A stretch of DNA of 64,000 bases from CAYTZH01 sp964442285. Its GTDB lineage: Bacteria; Myxococcota_A; UBA9160; JAFDET01. The notes beneath the pieces are model-generated. The model was not told the DNA's origin and searched no databases. It saw nothing but the letters and a program-made list of their open reading frames with translations. The stretch spans positions 1-64,000 of the forward strand of contig CAYTZH010000008.1 of assembly GCA_964442285.1 (NCBI GenBank), given 5' to 3'. The translations under genes were made by a program, and so were the position numbers. Shown here piece after piece: positions 43,653 through 51,943 of the stretch (position 1 is the first letter of the stretch; the number at the start of each line of letters is the position of its first letter).

Positions 43653-45094
43653 TGCGCGTCCCCCGGCCCGCCCTCGTCCCGGATGGGCGTACACTTCCAG
43701 AAGTAGTTGGGCTTGTTGCCGACGTCGTGGATCTTGCGGAACACGAACTCCACGGGGAGATCGCAGCGGAGCTCGTCGGGGCTCGCGTCGGCCATCTGGA
43801 TGTAGACCCGGGCACCGCCCTCCACCTCGGTCATGGTGCCGATGGCGGGCGGCTCCGGCGTGGGGAAGAAGTAGTCGAAGGTGTAGGACAGGATGCGCCC
43901 CGGCCGGTCGGCCAGGCGGATGCGCTCGAAGGCGTCGAGGGCGCCGCAGCGGTAGCAGACCCGCTGCAGCGGGAACTGCTCCGTCCCGCACTCCCGGCAG
44001 CGCTGGCCCTCGAAGCCGATGTCCATGTCGCGCTCGCGCCAGTGCACGGTGGCCGAGATGCCCGGCGCCCCGCCCCGCTCCCACTCCACCGGCGCCAGGT
44101 TGCGGCCGCGCAGGTACGCGTCGTAGTCGCGCAGCAGCCGCCGCCGCGCCCGATGCCAGGCCACGCCCCGGCGCGGCGCGAGCTTCTCCAGGTGCTCCGT
44201 GGTCTCCAGGGCCAGGGCGTCGGCGCCGTCGCCGTAGGAGGCCAGCAGGAGCTTCTCCCCCGGACGCACCGACTCGAGTGCCGCCGCCAGCTGCAGGAGC
44301 ACCGCGGCGGCGCCGGCGTTGCCCACCGTGCCGAGGAGCGGGTCCTGGAGCTGCTCGGGCGCGAGACCGCAGGCCCGCGCCGCGCCCGCGTGGCTGCGGG
44401 CGTCGGGCGCGTAGAGGACGGCGCGCCGGAACTCCGCCGGCGGCTGGCCCGCCTCGGCCATCAGGCCCTTCACCGCCTCCACCAGATTGTCCCGATAGCC
44501 GTGGGCCGTGACGAAGCGGTCCTCCCAGGTGTGGACGAAGGGATCGCCGTCGCTGCGCCACAGGTCGAGCATCTCGTCGGCCACCGCGCGGCGACCCTCC
44601 ACGCGCACGGCCACGCGATCGGCGCCCACCAGCACCGCCGCCGCCGCGTCACCCGTGGAGCGCTCCACGCCGCTGCGCGGCGCGCCCATGCGGCAGTCGC
44701 TCGCGACGACCAGGGCGTTGCGCGCAGAGCCGGCCGCCACCGCGTCGAGGGCGCTGGCCAGGGCGCCGGTGCCGGCCCGCAGGCTGCCGGCGTGGTCGGC
44801 GGTGGCGACGTCGCGCCGCAGGCCCAGCGCGCGCGCCACCAGCGTCGCCGCCTGCTTCTCCTTGTAGGGGTAGCTGGTGGAGGCGAAGAACAGGGCGTCC
44901 ACCTGCTCCCGGTCGAAGCCGCCGAGGCAGTCGCGCGCCGCGGCCACGGCCATGGTCACCGCGTCCTCGTCGTAGGCCGCCACCGCCTTCTCCGGACCGC
45001 CCTCCACCGCGCGTCCGCCGCCCAGGGCCTTCAGCGGAAGCCGGGCCATGGGGATGTAGGCACCGTAGGACGTGATTCCACTCGAGCCGCTCAT
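43649..45094 (-). CDS. HMG-CoA-synthase-like protein fused to a DUF35 domain
   Basis: A 481-residue two-domain protein. The N-terminal domain (about 1-330) is a thiolase-superfamily fold like HMG-CoA synthase/KAS III. At the place of the catalytic Cys it has GSLRAGTGAL, so Ser stands in for Cys and normal condensation is unlikely. The C-terminal 130 residues are a DUF35 module with zinc ribbon CREC and CYRC and an OB fold. It may act as the partner of the adjacent SCP2 thiolase. ATG at 45094 is in the second copy of a 32-nt duplication. Confidence 0.88.
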   Translation of the reverse strand: MSGSSGITSYGAYIPMARLPLKALGGGRAVEGGPEKAVAAYDEDAVTMAVAAARDCLGGFDREQVDALFFASTSYPYKEKQAATLVARALGLRRDVATADHAGSLRAGTGALASALDAVAAGSARNALVVASDCRMGAPRSGVERSTGDAAAAVLVGADRVAVRVEGRRAVADEMLDLWRSDGDPFVHTWEDRFVTAHGYRDNLVEAVKGLMAEAGQPPAEFRRAVLYAPDARSHAGAARACGLAPEQLQDPLLGTVGNAGAAAVLLQLAAALESVRPGEKLLLASYGDGADALALETTEHLEKLAPRRGVAWHRARRRLLRDYDAYLRGRNLAPVEWERGGAPGISATVHWRERDMDIGFEGQRCRECGTEQFPLQRVCYRCGALDAFERIRLADRPGRILSYTFDYFFPTPEPPAIGTMTEVEGGARVYIQMADASPDELRCDLPVEFVFRKIHDVGNKPNYFWKCTPIRDEGGPGDAQ

Positions 45095-45152
45095 GCCGCC
45101 ACCTCGTTCTCCCGCCGCCCGCTCATGCCACGACCTCGCTCTCCACCAGCCG
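45089..45152. repeat. 32-nt tandem duplication at a CoA-transferase/HMGCS-like junction
   Basis: Copies at 45089-45120 and 45121-45152 match at 25 of 32 positions (21 of the first 24). Each contains GGCATGAGC on the minus strand. One ATGA holds the CoA-transferase stop, the other the next gene's start. The ATG in the first copy would open an 11-codon frame ending on that start. Confidence 0.65.
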
Positions 45153-46328
45153 GGCGATCTCATCGGCGTCGAGGCCCAGGAGCTCGCCCAGGACCGCCTG
45201 GTTGTGCTCACCCAGGTTGGGCCCGGGCGTCGTCAGCGCGCCGGGCGACTCCGACAGCCGGAGGCCCGAGCGCTCGAAGGGCAGCTCGCCCAGGTGCACG
45301 TGGGACAGGGGCTGCCAATGTCCGCGATGCTGGAGCTGCGGATCGTCGAGCAGATCCTGGAAGGTCTGCACGGCGCCCGCGGGTACGCCCGACGCCTGCA
45401 GGCGCTGCATCAGGTCGTGGGGCGCGAAGCCGCGCGTCCAGGCCCCGATCCGCTCCTCCAGCTCGGCCTCGGCCTGCTTGCGGCCGGCCAGGGTGGCCCA
45501 GCGCGCGTCCCGCGTCCAATCCGGCGCGCCCATGGCCGCCACCAGCGCCGCCCAGTCCGCGTCGTCCGCACACGCGATGGCGATCCAGCGATCCTCGCCC
45601 GCGCAGGGGAAGACGCCGTGGGGGGCGGCGTTCTCGTCGCGGTTGCCGCAGCGCGCGACACCGCCCGCGCCGGCGCTTTGTCGGACCACGAGCTCCGAGA
45701 GGCTGTAGACGCCGGCCTCGATCTGCGAGAGGTCGATGCTCTGCCCCTCGCCCGTACGCCGCCGGCGCAGCAGCGCGGCCGCCACCGCCAGGGCCACGTA
45801 GCGGGGCGAGAGCGAGTCCGTGATCGTGCCGTAGGGGCCGTGGGGCTCCCGGTCCGGCCAGCCGGTGAGGTGGTTGAAGCCGGCGATCGCCGAGCCCTGG
45901 CCGCCGAAGCCCGGATACCGGCGCTGGGGCCCGGTCTGTCCGAAGAGGCAGCCGCTCGCGAACACCAGGTCGGGCTTCGCGGCCCGCAGGGCGGCGGCGT
46001 CGAGACCCCACCTGGCCATGACGCCCGGCGCGAAGTTCTCGCAGACCACGTCCGCCCAGCCCACGAGTCGCTTCACCAGCGCGACGGCCTCCGGCTTCTG
46101 CATGTTGAGGCTGACGCACTCCTTGTTGGGGTTGAGGAGCACGTACATGGGCGAGCCGTCGAGGCCGTGGGGGCTGTCCTTGGTGAGGAAGAGCACCCGC
46201 AGGAAGTCAGGTCGCTTGGAGGACTCCACCCGGATCACCCGAGCGCCGTACTCGGCGAAGACCTTGGTGGCGACCGGGCCCGCAGCCCCGGCCCCCAGCT
46301 CGAGGACGTGGACACCCGAGAGGATCAC
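45123..46328 (-). CDS. class III (CaiB/BaiF-type) CoA-transferase
   Basis: A 401-residue family III CoA-transferase, expected to move CoA between carboxylic acids. LSGVHVLELGAGAAGPVATKVFAEYGARVIRVE is the family N-terminus (split here: LELGAGAAGPVAT binds CoA). The catalytic Asp is in TITDSLSPRYVALAV, and GEGQSIDLSQIEA follows. The GTG at 46328 overlaps the stop of the paralogous gene upstream; the two may form a heterodimer. Confidence 0.9.
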   Translation of the reverse strand: MILSGVHVLELGAGAAGPVATKVFAEYGARVIRVESSKRPDFLRVLFLTKDSPHGLDGSPMYVLLNPNKECVSLNMQKPEAVALVKRLVGWADVVCENFAPGVMARWGLDAAALRAAKPDLVFASGCLFGQTGPQRRYPGFGGQGSAIAGFNHLTGWPDREPHGPYGTITDSLSPRYVALAVAAALLRRRRTGEGQSIDLSQIEAGVYSLSELVVRQSAGAGGVARCGNRDENAAPHGVFPCAGEDRWIAIACADDADWAALVAAMGAPDWTRDARWATLAGRKQAEAELEERIGAWTRGFAPHDLMQRLQASGVPAGAVQTFQDLLDDPQLQHRGHWQPLSHVHLGELPFERSGLRLSESPGALTTPGPNLGEHNQAVLGELLGLDADEIARLVESEVVA

Positions 46329-47581
46329 ACCACGCCCTCCGCCGCGAGCTTCGCGAGGTCGTCGGGCCCGAGGCCCAGCTCGCCGAAGACCTCGGCGTTG
46401 TGCTCCCCGATCCGCGGCGCCCGCCGGCGGATGCGCGGCGGGGCGCCCTCCACCCTGGCGAAGAAGTCCGGGTGCTCGATGGAGGCGCCGAGCTCAGGGT
46501 AGTCGAGGGTGACGAAGAGCCCCCGGTCCCGGAGCTGGCTGTGCTCGAGGATCTCCCGGGCGTCGTTGCAGGGCGCCAGCAGGATGCGCCGCTTCAGGGC
46601 CTCCTCGTAGAGCCAGCGCATGCTGCGGCTCGCGAAGAACGCGCCGAAGGCCTCCTCGAAGCGGGCGATCTCCGCGTCGGAGAGCTCGTTGTGGTTGAAC
46701 TGCTTCCAGTCGCAGTCCCGCAGCCAGGGCGGCGCCATCTCGCACTCGGCCATCAGCTCGACGGTCGCGATGAGGTTCGGGATGCGCGCGGCCCCGCCCC
46801 GCAGGCCGAAGGTCACCCAGCCGTCGGCCGCGGGCCAGATCTCGCGGGTGCGGCCCATGCGCCCACCGGCGCGCGTCGCGGGCCGCCGGTGGCGGGCGAA
46901 CTGGGCCGCGCCGGAGAGCAGGGTCTGGAGCTGTGCTTCCTGGAGCGATACGTCCACGCGTTGACCGCGCCCGGAGTCCTCACGCGCGTACAGCGCCAGC
47001 ACCACGCCCAGGGCGGCGTCGGGCGCGGCGTGGTAGTAGGCGGTGGGCATGCTGCAGCGGACCGGCGGCCGGTCGGGATCGCCGGTCACCCCCGCGTTGC
47101 CCCCCATGGCCACGGCCACCAGGTCGCCGCCGCGGAAGCCGGCGTAGGGACCCGTCTGGCCGAACGGGGTGATGGCGCAGTAGACGAGCCCCGGATGCGC
47201 GGCCCGCAGCGCCTCGAAGCCCAGCTCGCGCGCGTCCTGGGTGCCGGGCGCGAACGACTCCATAACCACGTCCACCCGCGCCGCGAGCTGTCGGAAGAGC
47301 GCCCGCCCGGCCTCGGCCTCCAGGCTCAGGGTGATGCCGCGCTTGCTCGTGTTGAGCGCCAGCCAGGCCAGGCTGTGCTCGGGATCGGGCTCGCCGCGCA
47401 GGTAGGGGGCGCGCCGGCCCGCGAGGTCGCCGCCCGGAGGCTCCCACTTGATCACGTCCGCACCGAGATCGCCGAGGATCTTTCCCGCCAGGAAGCCCGG
47501 CTCACCCGTGAGGTCGAGCACCCGAAACCCGGACAGGAGCCCGTCCGAGTGCGTGGGGCTGGCGTCGGCAGGGGGCGACAC
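46325..47581 (-). CDS. class III (CaiB/BaiF-type) CoA-transferase
   Basis: A 418-residue family III CoA-transferase. SGFRVLDLTGEPGFLAGKIL and GADVIKWEPPGGD mark the N-terminal CoA-binding part, and the catalytic Asp is in YYHAAPDAALGVVLAL. RIGEHNAEVFGELGL is the typical C-terminus. It is the first gene of the seven-gene operon running to 39571. The operator and promoter (site C) lie 58-74 nt upstream of the GTG at 47581. Confidence 0.9.
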   Translation of the reverse strand: MSPPADASPTHSDGLLSGFRVLDLTGEPGFLAGKILGDLGADVIKWEPPGGDLAGRRAPYLRGEPDPEHSLAWLALNTSKRGITLSLEAEAGRALFRQLAARVDVVMESFAPGTQDARELGFEALRAAHPGLVYCAITPFGQTGPYAGFRGGDLVAVAMGGNAGVTGDPDRPPVRCSMPTAYYHAAPDAALGVVLALYAREDSGRGQRVDVSLQEAQLQTLLSGAAQFARHRRPATRAGGRMGRTREIWPAADGWVTFGLRGGAARIPNLIATVELMAECEMAPPWLRDCDWKQFNHNELSDAEIARFEEAFGAFFASRSMRWLYEEALKRRILLAPCNDAREILEHSQLRDRGLFVTLDYPELGASIEHPDFFARVEGAPPRIRRRAPRIGEHNAEVFGELGLGPDDLAKLAAEGVV

Positions 47582-47638
47582 GGAGGAGCAGCTCTCCCGG
47601 AGAAGCCCGTCGAGGCGGGCCGCGCTAGTCTACCATGT

Positions 47639-47655
47639 TCTGACGGAGCGTCAGA
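47639..47655. promoter_or_regulatory. TetR operator, site C, with promoter for the seven-gene operon
   Basis: TCTGACG-GAG-CGTCAGA, perfect 7-bp arms, between the CoA-transferase operon (minus) and the SDR gene (plus). For the minus strand, CTGACG (47654-47649, inside the operator) could be the -35 and TAGACT (47632-47627) the -10, 16 bp apart. Binding would then block RNA polymerase directly. Confidence 0.75.
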
Positions 47656-47719
47656 TCGGCTGCCACGGGCCTCGCCGGGCCCGCGCGCGCAGTAGGCAGA
47701 AGAACCGGGAGACGGTCGG

Positions 47720-48499
47720 ATGCACGTGCAGGCGCTCTTCGATCTCTCGGGCCGCACGGCCCTGGTCACCGGTGGCGGTCGCGGCATCGGCCGCCACATC
47801 GCCATCGGCCTGGCGGAGGCCGGAGCCGACGTCTTCGTGGCCTCCCGCAAGCTCGACAACTGCCGGGCCGCCGCCGATGAGATCACCGCCCTGGGCCGCC
47901 GCGGTGTGGCCGTCGCCGCCGACCTGGGCGACGAGGCCCAGGTGCACGCCTTGGCCGATCGGGTTCTCGCCGAGACCGAGCACCTGGACATCCTCGTGAA
48001 CAACGCCGCGGCGATGTGGGGCGCGCCGACCCTCGAGTACCCGATCCACGGCTGGGACAAGGTCTTCGCCGTCAACGTGCGCGGGCTGTGGCTGCTCACC
48101 CAGCGCGTGGCCCGGCACATGGCGGAGCGCGGCCGCGGCTCGATCATCCAGGTGAGCTCGGTCTCGGGCTTCCGAGGCGCCGGCGAGGAGGCCATGCCGG
48201 CAGTGGCCTACAACGCCAGCAAGGGCGCCGTGGTCACCCTGACCAAGGATCTGGGGGTGAAGCTCGCGCCCCGGGGCGTTCGGGTGAACGGGATCGCACC
48301 GGGGCCGTTCGACACCGACATGATGGGGTATGTGCACGCGGACGCTGAGAAGAAGCGGCGGCTCCAGGCCCAGGTGCCCCAGCAGCGCTGGGGCGGTCCC
48401 GACGACATCAAGGGCGCCGCGGTCTTCCTGGCCAGCGACGCCGCCGCCTACGTCTGCGGCCACACACTGGTGGTCGACGGCGGCATGAGCGCCTGGTAG
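47720..48499 (+). CDS. short-chain dehydrogenase/reductase
   Basis: A 259-residue NAD(P)-dependent oxidoreductase. The cofactor motif TGGGRGIG is at 17-24, NNAA and the Ser-Tyr-Lys triad (VSSVSG, YNASK) are intact, and the C-terminal GHTLVVDGG is typical. It probably oxidises a hydroxyl group of a pathway intermediate. It is divergent from the CoA-transferase operon and shares operator site C. Confidence 0.92.
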   Translation: MHVQALFDLSGRTALVTGGGRGIGRHIAIGLAEAGADVFVASRKLDNCRAAADEITALGRRGVAVAADLGDEAQVHALADRVLAETEHLDILVNNAAAMWGAPTLEYPIHGWDKVFAVNVRGLWLLTQRVARHMAERGRGSIIQVSSVSGFRGAGEEAMPAVAYNASKGAVVTLTKDLGVKLAPRGVRVNGIAPGPFDTDMMGYVHADAEKKRRLQAQVPQQRWGGPDDIKGAAVFLASDAAAYVCGHTLVVDGGMSAW

Positions 48500-48597
48500 A
48501 CCCCTCCCGGGACGTTCGTTGCGGGTCCCGATCGCGCGCTTGCTGCTTCTCTCCCCGAGCTGGTGGACGAGACCCGGGAGCGGCCGGAGGCCCTGGG

Positions 48598-49653
48598 CTA
48601 TCCGGGTACCGATCCCGGGGACCAGGCGGAGGCGGCGCCCGTCGGCGCGCCCTCCAGCAGCGCGCGCAGCGCCGGATCGCGCTGCTTGGCGCACGCCAGC
48701 CGCTCGCTGCCGCGGGCGATGGTGGGATGCCTGCAGCCGAGGATGGCCGTGGCGTAGCTCGGGCGCGCCCGCAGCCGCTCCCAATACGCCCGGCAGGCGG
48801 GCCGGCGCGCCGGGTCGAGAAACATCTCCGTGTACGCGGCCTGCGCGAGCCGCTCGAGGATCACGAGCCAGCTGACGTCCGCCAGGCTGAAGCGGTCGCC
48901 CAGGACCCAGTCGCCGCCGTGCCCCGCGAGCTGCGCCTCCAGGGCGTCGAGGTGGACGCCCATCTGGCGGCGACTGCGCGCCAGGAGCTTCCGGAAGAGC
49001 GGCAGGCGCAGGCTGGCGAAGCCCCCGACCCGGAAGAGCAGGAACATCAGGGGCCGCTTGCGATCGAAGTGGAAGAGCAGGCCCTCGAGGATGCGCCAGC
49101 TGGGGATGGCATCGATCATGCTGGCGAACAGCGGCAGCGTGAGGCCGGGCACGGCGTTCCCCGCGCTCACGTCACCGTGCGCCAGGGGTTCGTCGGTGAG
49201 CGAGGAGCGGTCGATCCAGGCCTGCATCGCCTTCCGGGCCCGGGGCTCCTCCGGCACCAGCGCGGGCGCGCCCGCCGGCGCGTGGTCGGCCGCGTAGCGG
49301 ATCTGCTCGTGGGACTCGTAGACCGGATGCCCGCGGTGCAGCAGCACCGGCACCGTTCCCCCGGGATTCAGCCTCAGGAAGGCCGGGCGGATGTTCTCGT
49401 AGGCCCCGGTCTCGATCAGGTCCACCGGGTGGTGGCGGTGGGGGATTCCGAGCTCCGCCAGACAGACTCGCGTCTTCATGGAGCAGAGCGAGAGCGCGTT
49501 GGAGTAGAGCTCCCACTCCTCGGTGTGGGGGAGCTCGATCTCGGGCTGCAGCCCGGGCGGCACCGGATGCCGCACCCGTCGGCTGCGCTCCCAGGCCCAG
49601 ACACCGATCGCCAGCGCCGCCGCCAGTGCCAGGGCGACGAGAACGCCGCTCAC
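48598..49653 (-). CDS. membrane-anchored glutathione S-transferase family protein
   Basis: A 351-residue protein. An N-terminal membrane anchor (residues 2-20, SGVLVALALAAALAIGVWA) is followed by a thioredoxin-fold GST N-domain (about 45-125; LYSNALSLCSMKTRVCLAELG, NPGGTVPVL, YESHEQI) and a helical C-domain (LGDRFSLADVSWLVIL). Detoxification of an electrophilic substrate is likely. The GTG at 49653 lies 22 nt after the tetR2 stop, so the repressor and GST form one operon. The last 25 residues are low-complexity. Confidence 0.85.
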   Translation of the reverse strand: MSGVLVALALAAALAIGVWAWERSRRVRHPVPPGLQPEIELPHTEEWELYSNALSLCSMKTRVCLAELGIPHRHHPVDLIETGAYENIRPAFLRLNPGGTVPVLLHRGHPVYESHEQIRYAADHAPAGAPALVPEEPRARKAMQAWIDRSSLTDEPLAHGDVSAGNAVPGLTLPLFASMIDAIPSWRILEGLLFHFDRKRPLMFLLFRVGGFASLRLPLFRKLLARSRRQMGVHLDALEAQLAGHGGDWVLGDRFSLADVSWLVILERLAQAAYTEMFLDPARRPACRAYWERLRARPSYATAILGCRHPTIARGSERLACAKQRDPALRALLEGAPTGAASAWSPGSVPG

Positions 49654-49675
49654 GGTGCCGCCTCCCCACGCACGC

Positions 49676-50329
49676 TCATCCGCCGGGCCCCTTCGAGGCC
49701 GATTCGGAGCCGAGGAAGAGACCCTCGATCGCCCGGGCGTGGGCCCGCGCGACCTCGGCCTTGCCGGGATCGACGCCCGACACCCGCTTGCACTCCTCCG
49801 CCTGGTGGAAGATCACGTCCGACGCGCCGACGAGGATGTAGATGAAGTGGACCGGCGCCACGCCGCCGGGAAGCACGCCCTCCGCCTGGAGCTCGCGCAC
49901 CCAGGGCTCGAGCAGGTCGAAGAGCGGCTTCACGTGCCGATCCACCAGCCAGCGCATCCGGGGGCCGCGGCGCTTGCCTTCGTCGTGCATGAGGCGCACG
50001 AACTCCGGGTTGCGGGAGACGAAGGCCACCTGGCCCCGGATCAGCCGCCGGAGTCGGGCCCGGGGCTCGCTGGCCGCATCGTCGACGATGGCCTCGAGGC
50101 CCGAGCGGAGCTCCGCGAAGGCCCGATCGACGGACGCGCGCCACAGGCGCGCCTTGTCGCCGAAGTGGTAGCGGAGCAGGCCCAGCGGGACGCCCGCCCG
50201 GGCGGCGATGTCGCGGGTGCGCGCGCCATCGAAACCGCCCTCGGAGAACGAGGCCAGCGCCGCCCGCAGGATCCGCTCGCGGGTCTCCGCGCTCTGATCC
50301 GCGGCGCGGGACCCGGGGGCGGGCGTCAT
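49676..50329 (-). CDS. TetR-family repressor of the GST gene
   Basis: A 217-residue regulator. The helix-turn-helix is RTRDIAARAGVPLGLLRYHFGDK (split as ARTRDIAARAG and VPLGLLRYHF, about 38-62), and the ligand domain is helical with a TetR_C-like layout. I chose ATG 50329. A perfect 16-bp palindrome 25 bp upstream is the likely self-operator. It differs from the island palindrome, so this repressor controls a separate unit (itself plus GST). Confidence 0.88.
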   Translation of the reverse strand: MTPAPGSRAADQSAETRERILRAALASFSEGGFDGARTRDIAARAGVPLGLLRYHFGDKARLWRASVDRAFAELRSGLEAIVDDAASEPRARLRRLIRGQVAFVSRNPEFVRLMHDEGKRRGPRMRWLVDRHVKPLFDLLEPWVRELQAEGVLPGGVAPVHFIYILVGASDVIFHQAEECKRVSGVDPGKAEVARAHARAIEGLFLGSESASKGPGG

Positions 50330-50353
50330 GGCCCGCCCCGCGCTTCCGCACTG

Positions 50354-50369
50354 TTGTTCATATGAACAA
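50354..50369. promoter_or_regulatory. TetR2 self-operator palindrome
   Basis: TTGTTCAT-ATGAACAA is a perfect 16-bp palindrome upstream of the second tetR gene. It is AT-rich in a GC-rich region, and no other copy was noticed in the window. Confidence 0.65.
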
Positions 50370-50422
50370 GACGGTACCCGCACCGGCCTGGACCGGCAAC
50401 CCCCGGTCCGCCCTCGGCGGCG

Positions 50423-50881
50423 CTAGCCCGCTCGGGCCTGGGGACCGGCGCCCCGCGCCCACTCGAAGCACTGCACCTCGAACATCAGCGGCAGGCGGTA
50501 GCGCACGTAGAAGCTGTGGAGCTTCAGCACCTCGAAGTCGTCGACCTTGCGCTCGACGAGCTCCACCTCCGGGTCCCGCTCCTGGATCTTCCGGGCCCGC
50601 TCGTACATCGCCTCCAGCTCCTCCGGCTGGGCCACACTCAAGCCCACGTGCTCCCGACCGCCGCAGCGCATCGGCTCGTCGCTGGCGTGGATGTACACGA
50701 ACTGCTCGTTGCTGTAGGCCCGCAGCACCAGGAGCTCACCCGGACGGGAGAGCGTGGGCATCTCGGTCCAGCCGAAGACCTCTCCGTAGAACGCCAGCAA
50801 TGCCCGCTGGCCGGCATCCTGGAGCGTGCGCGACGGAACGCTCATCGCCACGTGGTTGAAGCGCGGAATCGGATCGCTCAC
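50423..50881 (-). CDS. VOC (glyoxalase/dioxygenase fold) protein
   Basis: A 152-residue vicinal-oxygen-chelate-fold protein. RFNHVAMSVPSRT and GGREHVGLSV supply metal-ligand histidines, and a Glu occurs in LMFEVQCFEWA. The reaction is unknown. The GTG at 50881 overlaps the alcohol dehydrogenase stop (GTGA). Confidence 0.8.
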   Translation of the reverse strand: MSDPIPRFNHVAMSVPSRTLQDAGQRALLAFYGEVFGWTEMPTLSRPGELLVLRAYSNEQFVYIHASDEPMRCGGREHVGLSVAQPEELEAMYERARKIQERDPEVELVERKVDDFEVLKLHSFYVRYRLPLMFEVQCFEWARGAGPQARAG

Positions 50882-51903
50882 GCGGCCTCCCCTGGCGCCA
50901 CCATCACCTTGCCCCCGCGCGCTCCCGCCTCGAGGGCCTCCAACGCAGCGAAGAGACCCTCGAGCGGCACGTCCTCGGGCTCGATCAGCAGGTGGGTGGG
51001 AAGGCGCCCGCCGGCCAGCAGCGCGAGCGCGTTCCCGATGCCGTCGGCGTCGTACTCGTAGGCCCCGGTGACCACCAGCTCGTTCAGCAGGATGCGGTTG
51101 TGGTCGAGCTTCGGACGCCGGATCCCCGTGCCCACCAGGACGAGGGTGCCGCCCCGACCCAGCTGCCCGAGGGCCGACTCCATGGCCCCGGGATTGCCGG
51201 AACACTCGATCGCGACGTCGAAGGGCGCCTCCACCACGTCGAAGGGCATGACCCGGCTTTCGAAGTCGTCCGGCCCCTTCACGGCGGCCGCCCCGACGCC
51301 CGCGGCGCGCTCGCGCCGGGCGGGCGCCGGCTCGCTCACGCTGACGTCGTCGATGCCCTCGGCCCGCAGCGCCGCGACCACCAGCAGACCGATGGGTCCC
51401 GCGCCGGTCACCAGCACCCGCGCGCCCGGCTCCGCCCCGGAACGGGTGATGGCATGGAGCGCCACCGCCAGCGGCTCGGCCAGCGCCGCGACGCGCAGGG
51501 GCAGCCCGTCGGGAACCCGGAAGAGCTGGGCGGCCAGCACCCGGACGTACTCGGCGAAGGCGCCTTCGAAGCCTCCGCCGTCGGCGCTGCCCCGGCTCGC
51601 GCACAGCGAAGGACGCCGGGCCTCGCAGGCCGCGCAGCGGCCGCACGCCGGCCGCGGTCCGCCGACGACGGCGTCGCCGGGCCTCCAGTCGTGCACCTGG
51701 CTGCCCACCGCTGCGATCCGTCCCGCGTACTCGTGGCCCCCGACGGAGTCGGGTCGGCCCATGCCCTCGAGCACCATGTGAAGGTCGGTACCGCAGATCC
51801 CGCAGTGGCTGACCTCGATGAGCACCTCGTCCGGACCCGGCTCGGGAACGGGACGCTCCTCCACGGCGATCTCGCGGCGGGCACGGTACACAGCGGCACG
51901 CAT
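50878..51903 (-). CDS. zinc-dependent alcohol dehydrogenase
   Basis: A 341-residue medium-chain dehydrogenase. Catalytic zinc ligands are in SHCGICGTDLH and GGHEYAG, the structural zinc site is CGRCAACEARRPSLC, and the NAD(P) loop is TGAGPIGLLV. It resembles the threonine/sorbitol dehydrogenase group; the substrate here is unknown. I chose ATG 51903 over TTG 51939, because the latter overlaps the predicted -35. It has its own promoter and forms an operon with the VOC gene. Confidence 0.9.
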   Translation of the reverse strand: MRAAVYRARREIAVEERPVPEPGPDEVLIEVSHCGICGTDLHMVLEGMGRPDSVGGHEYAGRIAAVGSQVHDWRPGDAVVGGPRPACGRCAACEARRPSLCASRGSADGGGFEGAFAEYVRVLAAQLFRVPDGLPLRVAALAEPLAVALHAITRSGAEPGARVLVTGAGPIGLLVVAALRAEGIDDVSVSEPAPARRERAAGVGAAAVKGPDDFESRVMPFDVVEAPFDVAIECSGNPGAMESALGQLGRGGTLVLVGTGIRRPKLDHNRILLNELVVTGAYEYDADGIGNALALLAGGRLPTHLLIEPEDVPLEGLFAALEALEAGARGGKVMVAPGEAA

Positions 51904-51909
51904 GGGGAC

Positions 51910-51939
51910 AGCATTCTCCGGGGAGTCGGCGCGTGTCAA
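51910..51939 (-). promoter_or_regulatory. predicted promoter for alcohol dehydrogenase-VOC
   Basis: A consensus -35 TTGACA (51939-51934) and AATGCT (51915-51910) are 18 bp apart on the minus strand. The -10 ends 6 nt before the ATG at 51903, so the mRNA would be leaderless. The -35 lies just after the stop of the acyl-CoA synthetase gene. Confidence 0.5.
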
Positions 51940-51943
51940 GGCG

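Noticed and set aside
48500..48597. A terminator between the SDR and GST genes
   Set aside because: Only a weak 6-bp stem and a distant 8-bp inverted repeat (48504-48511 with 48573-48580) are present; neither is convincing.
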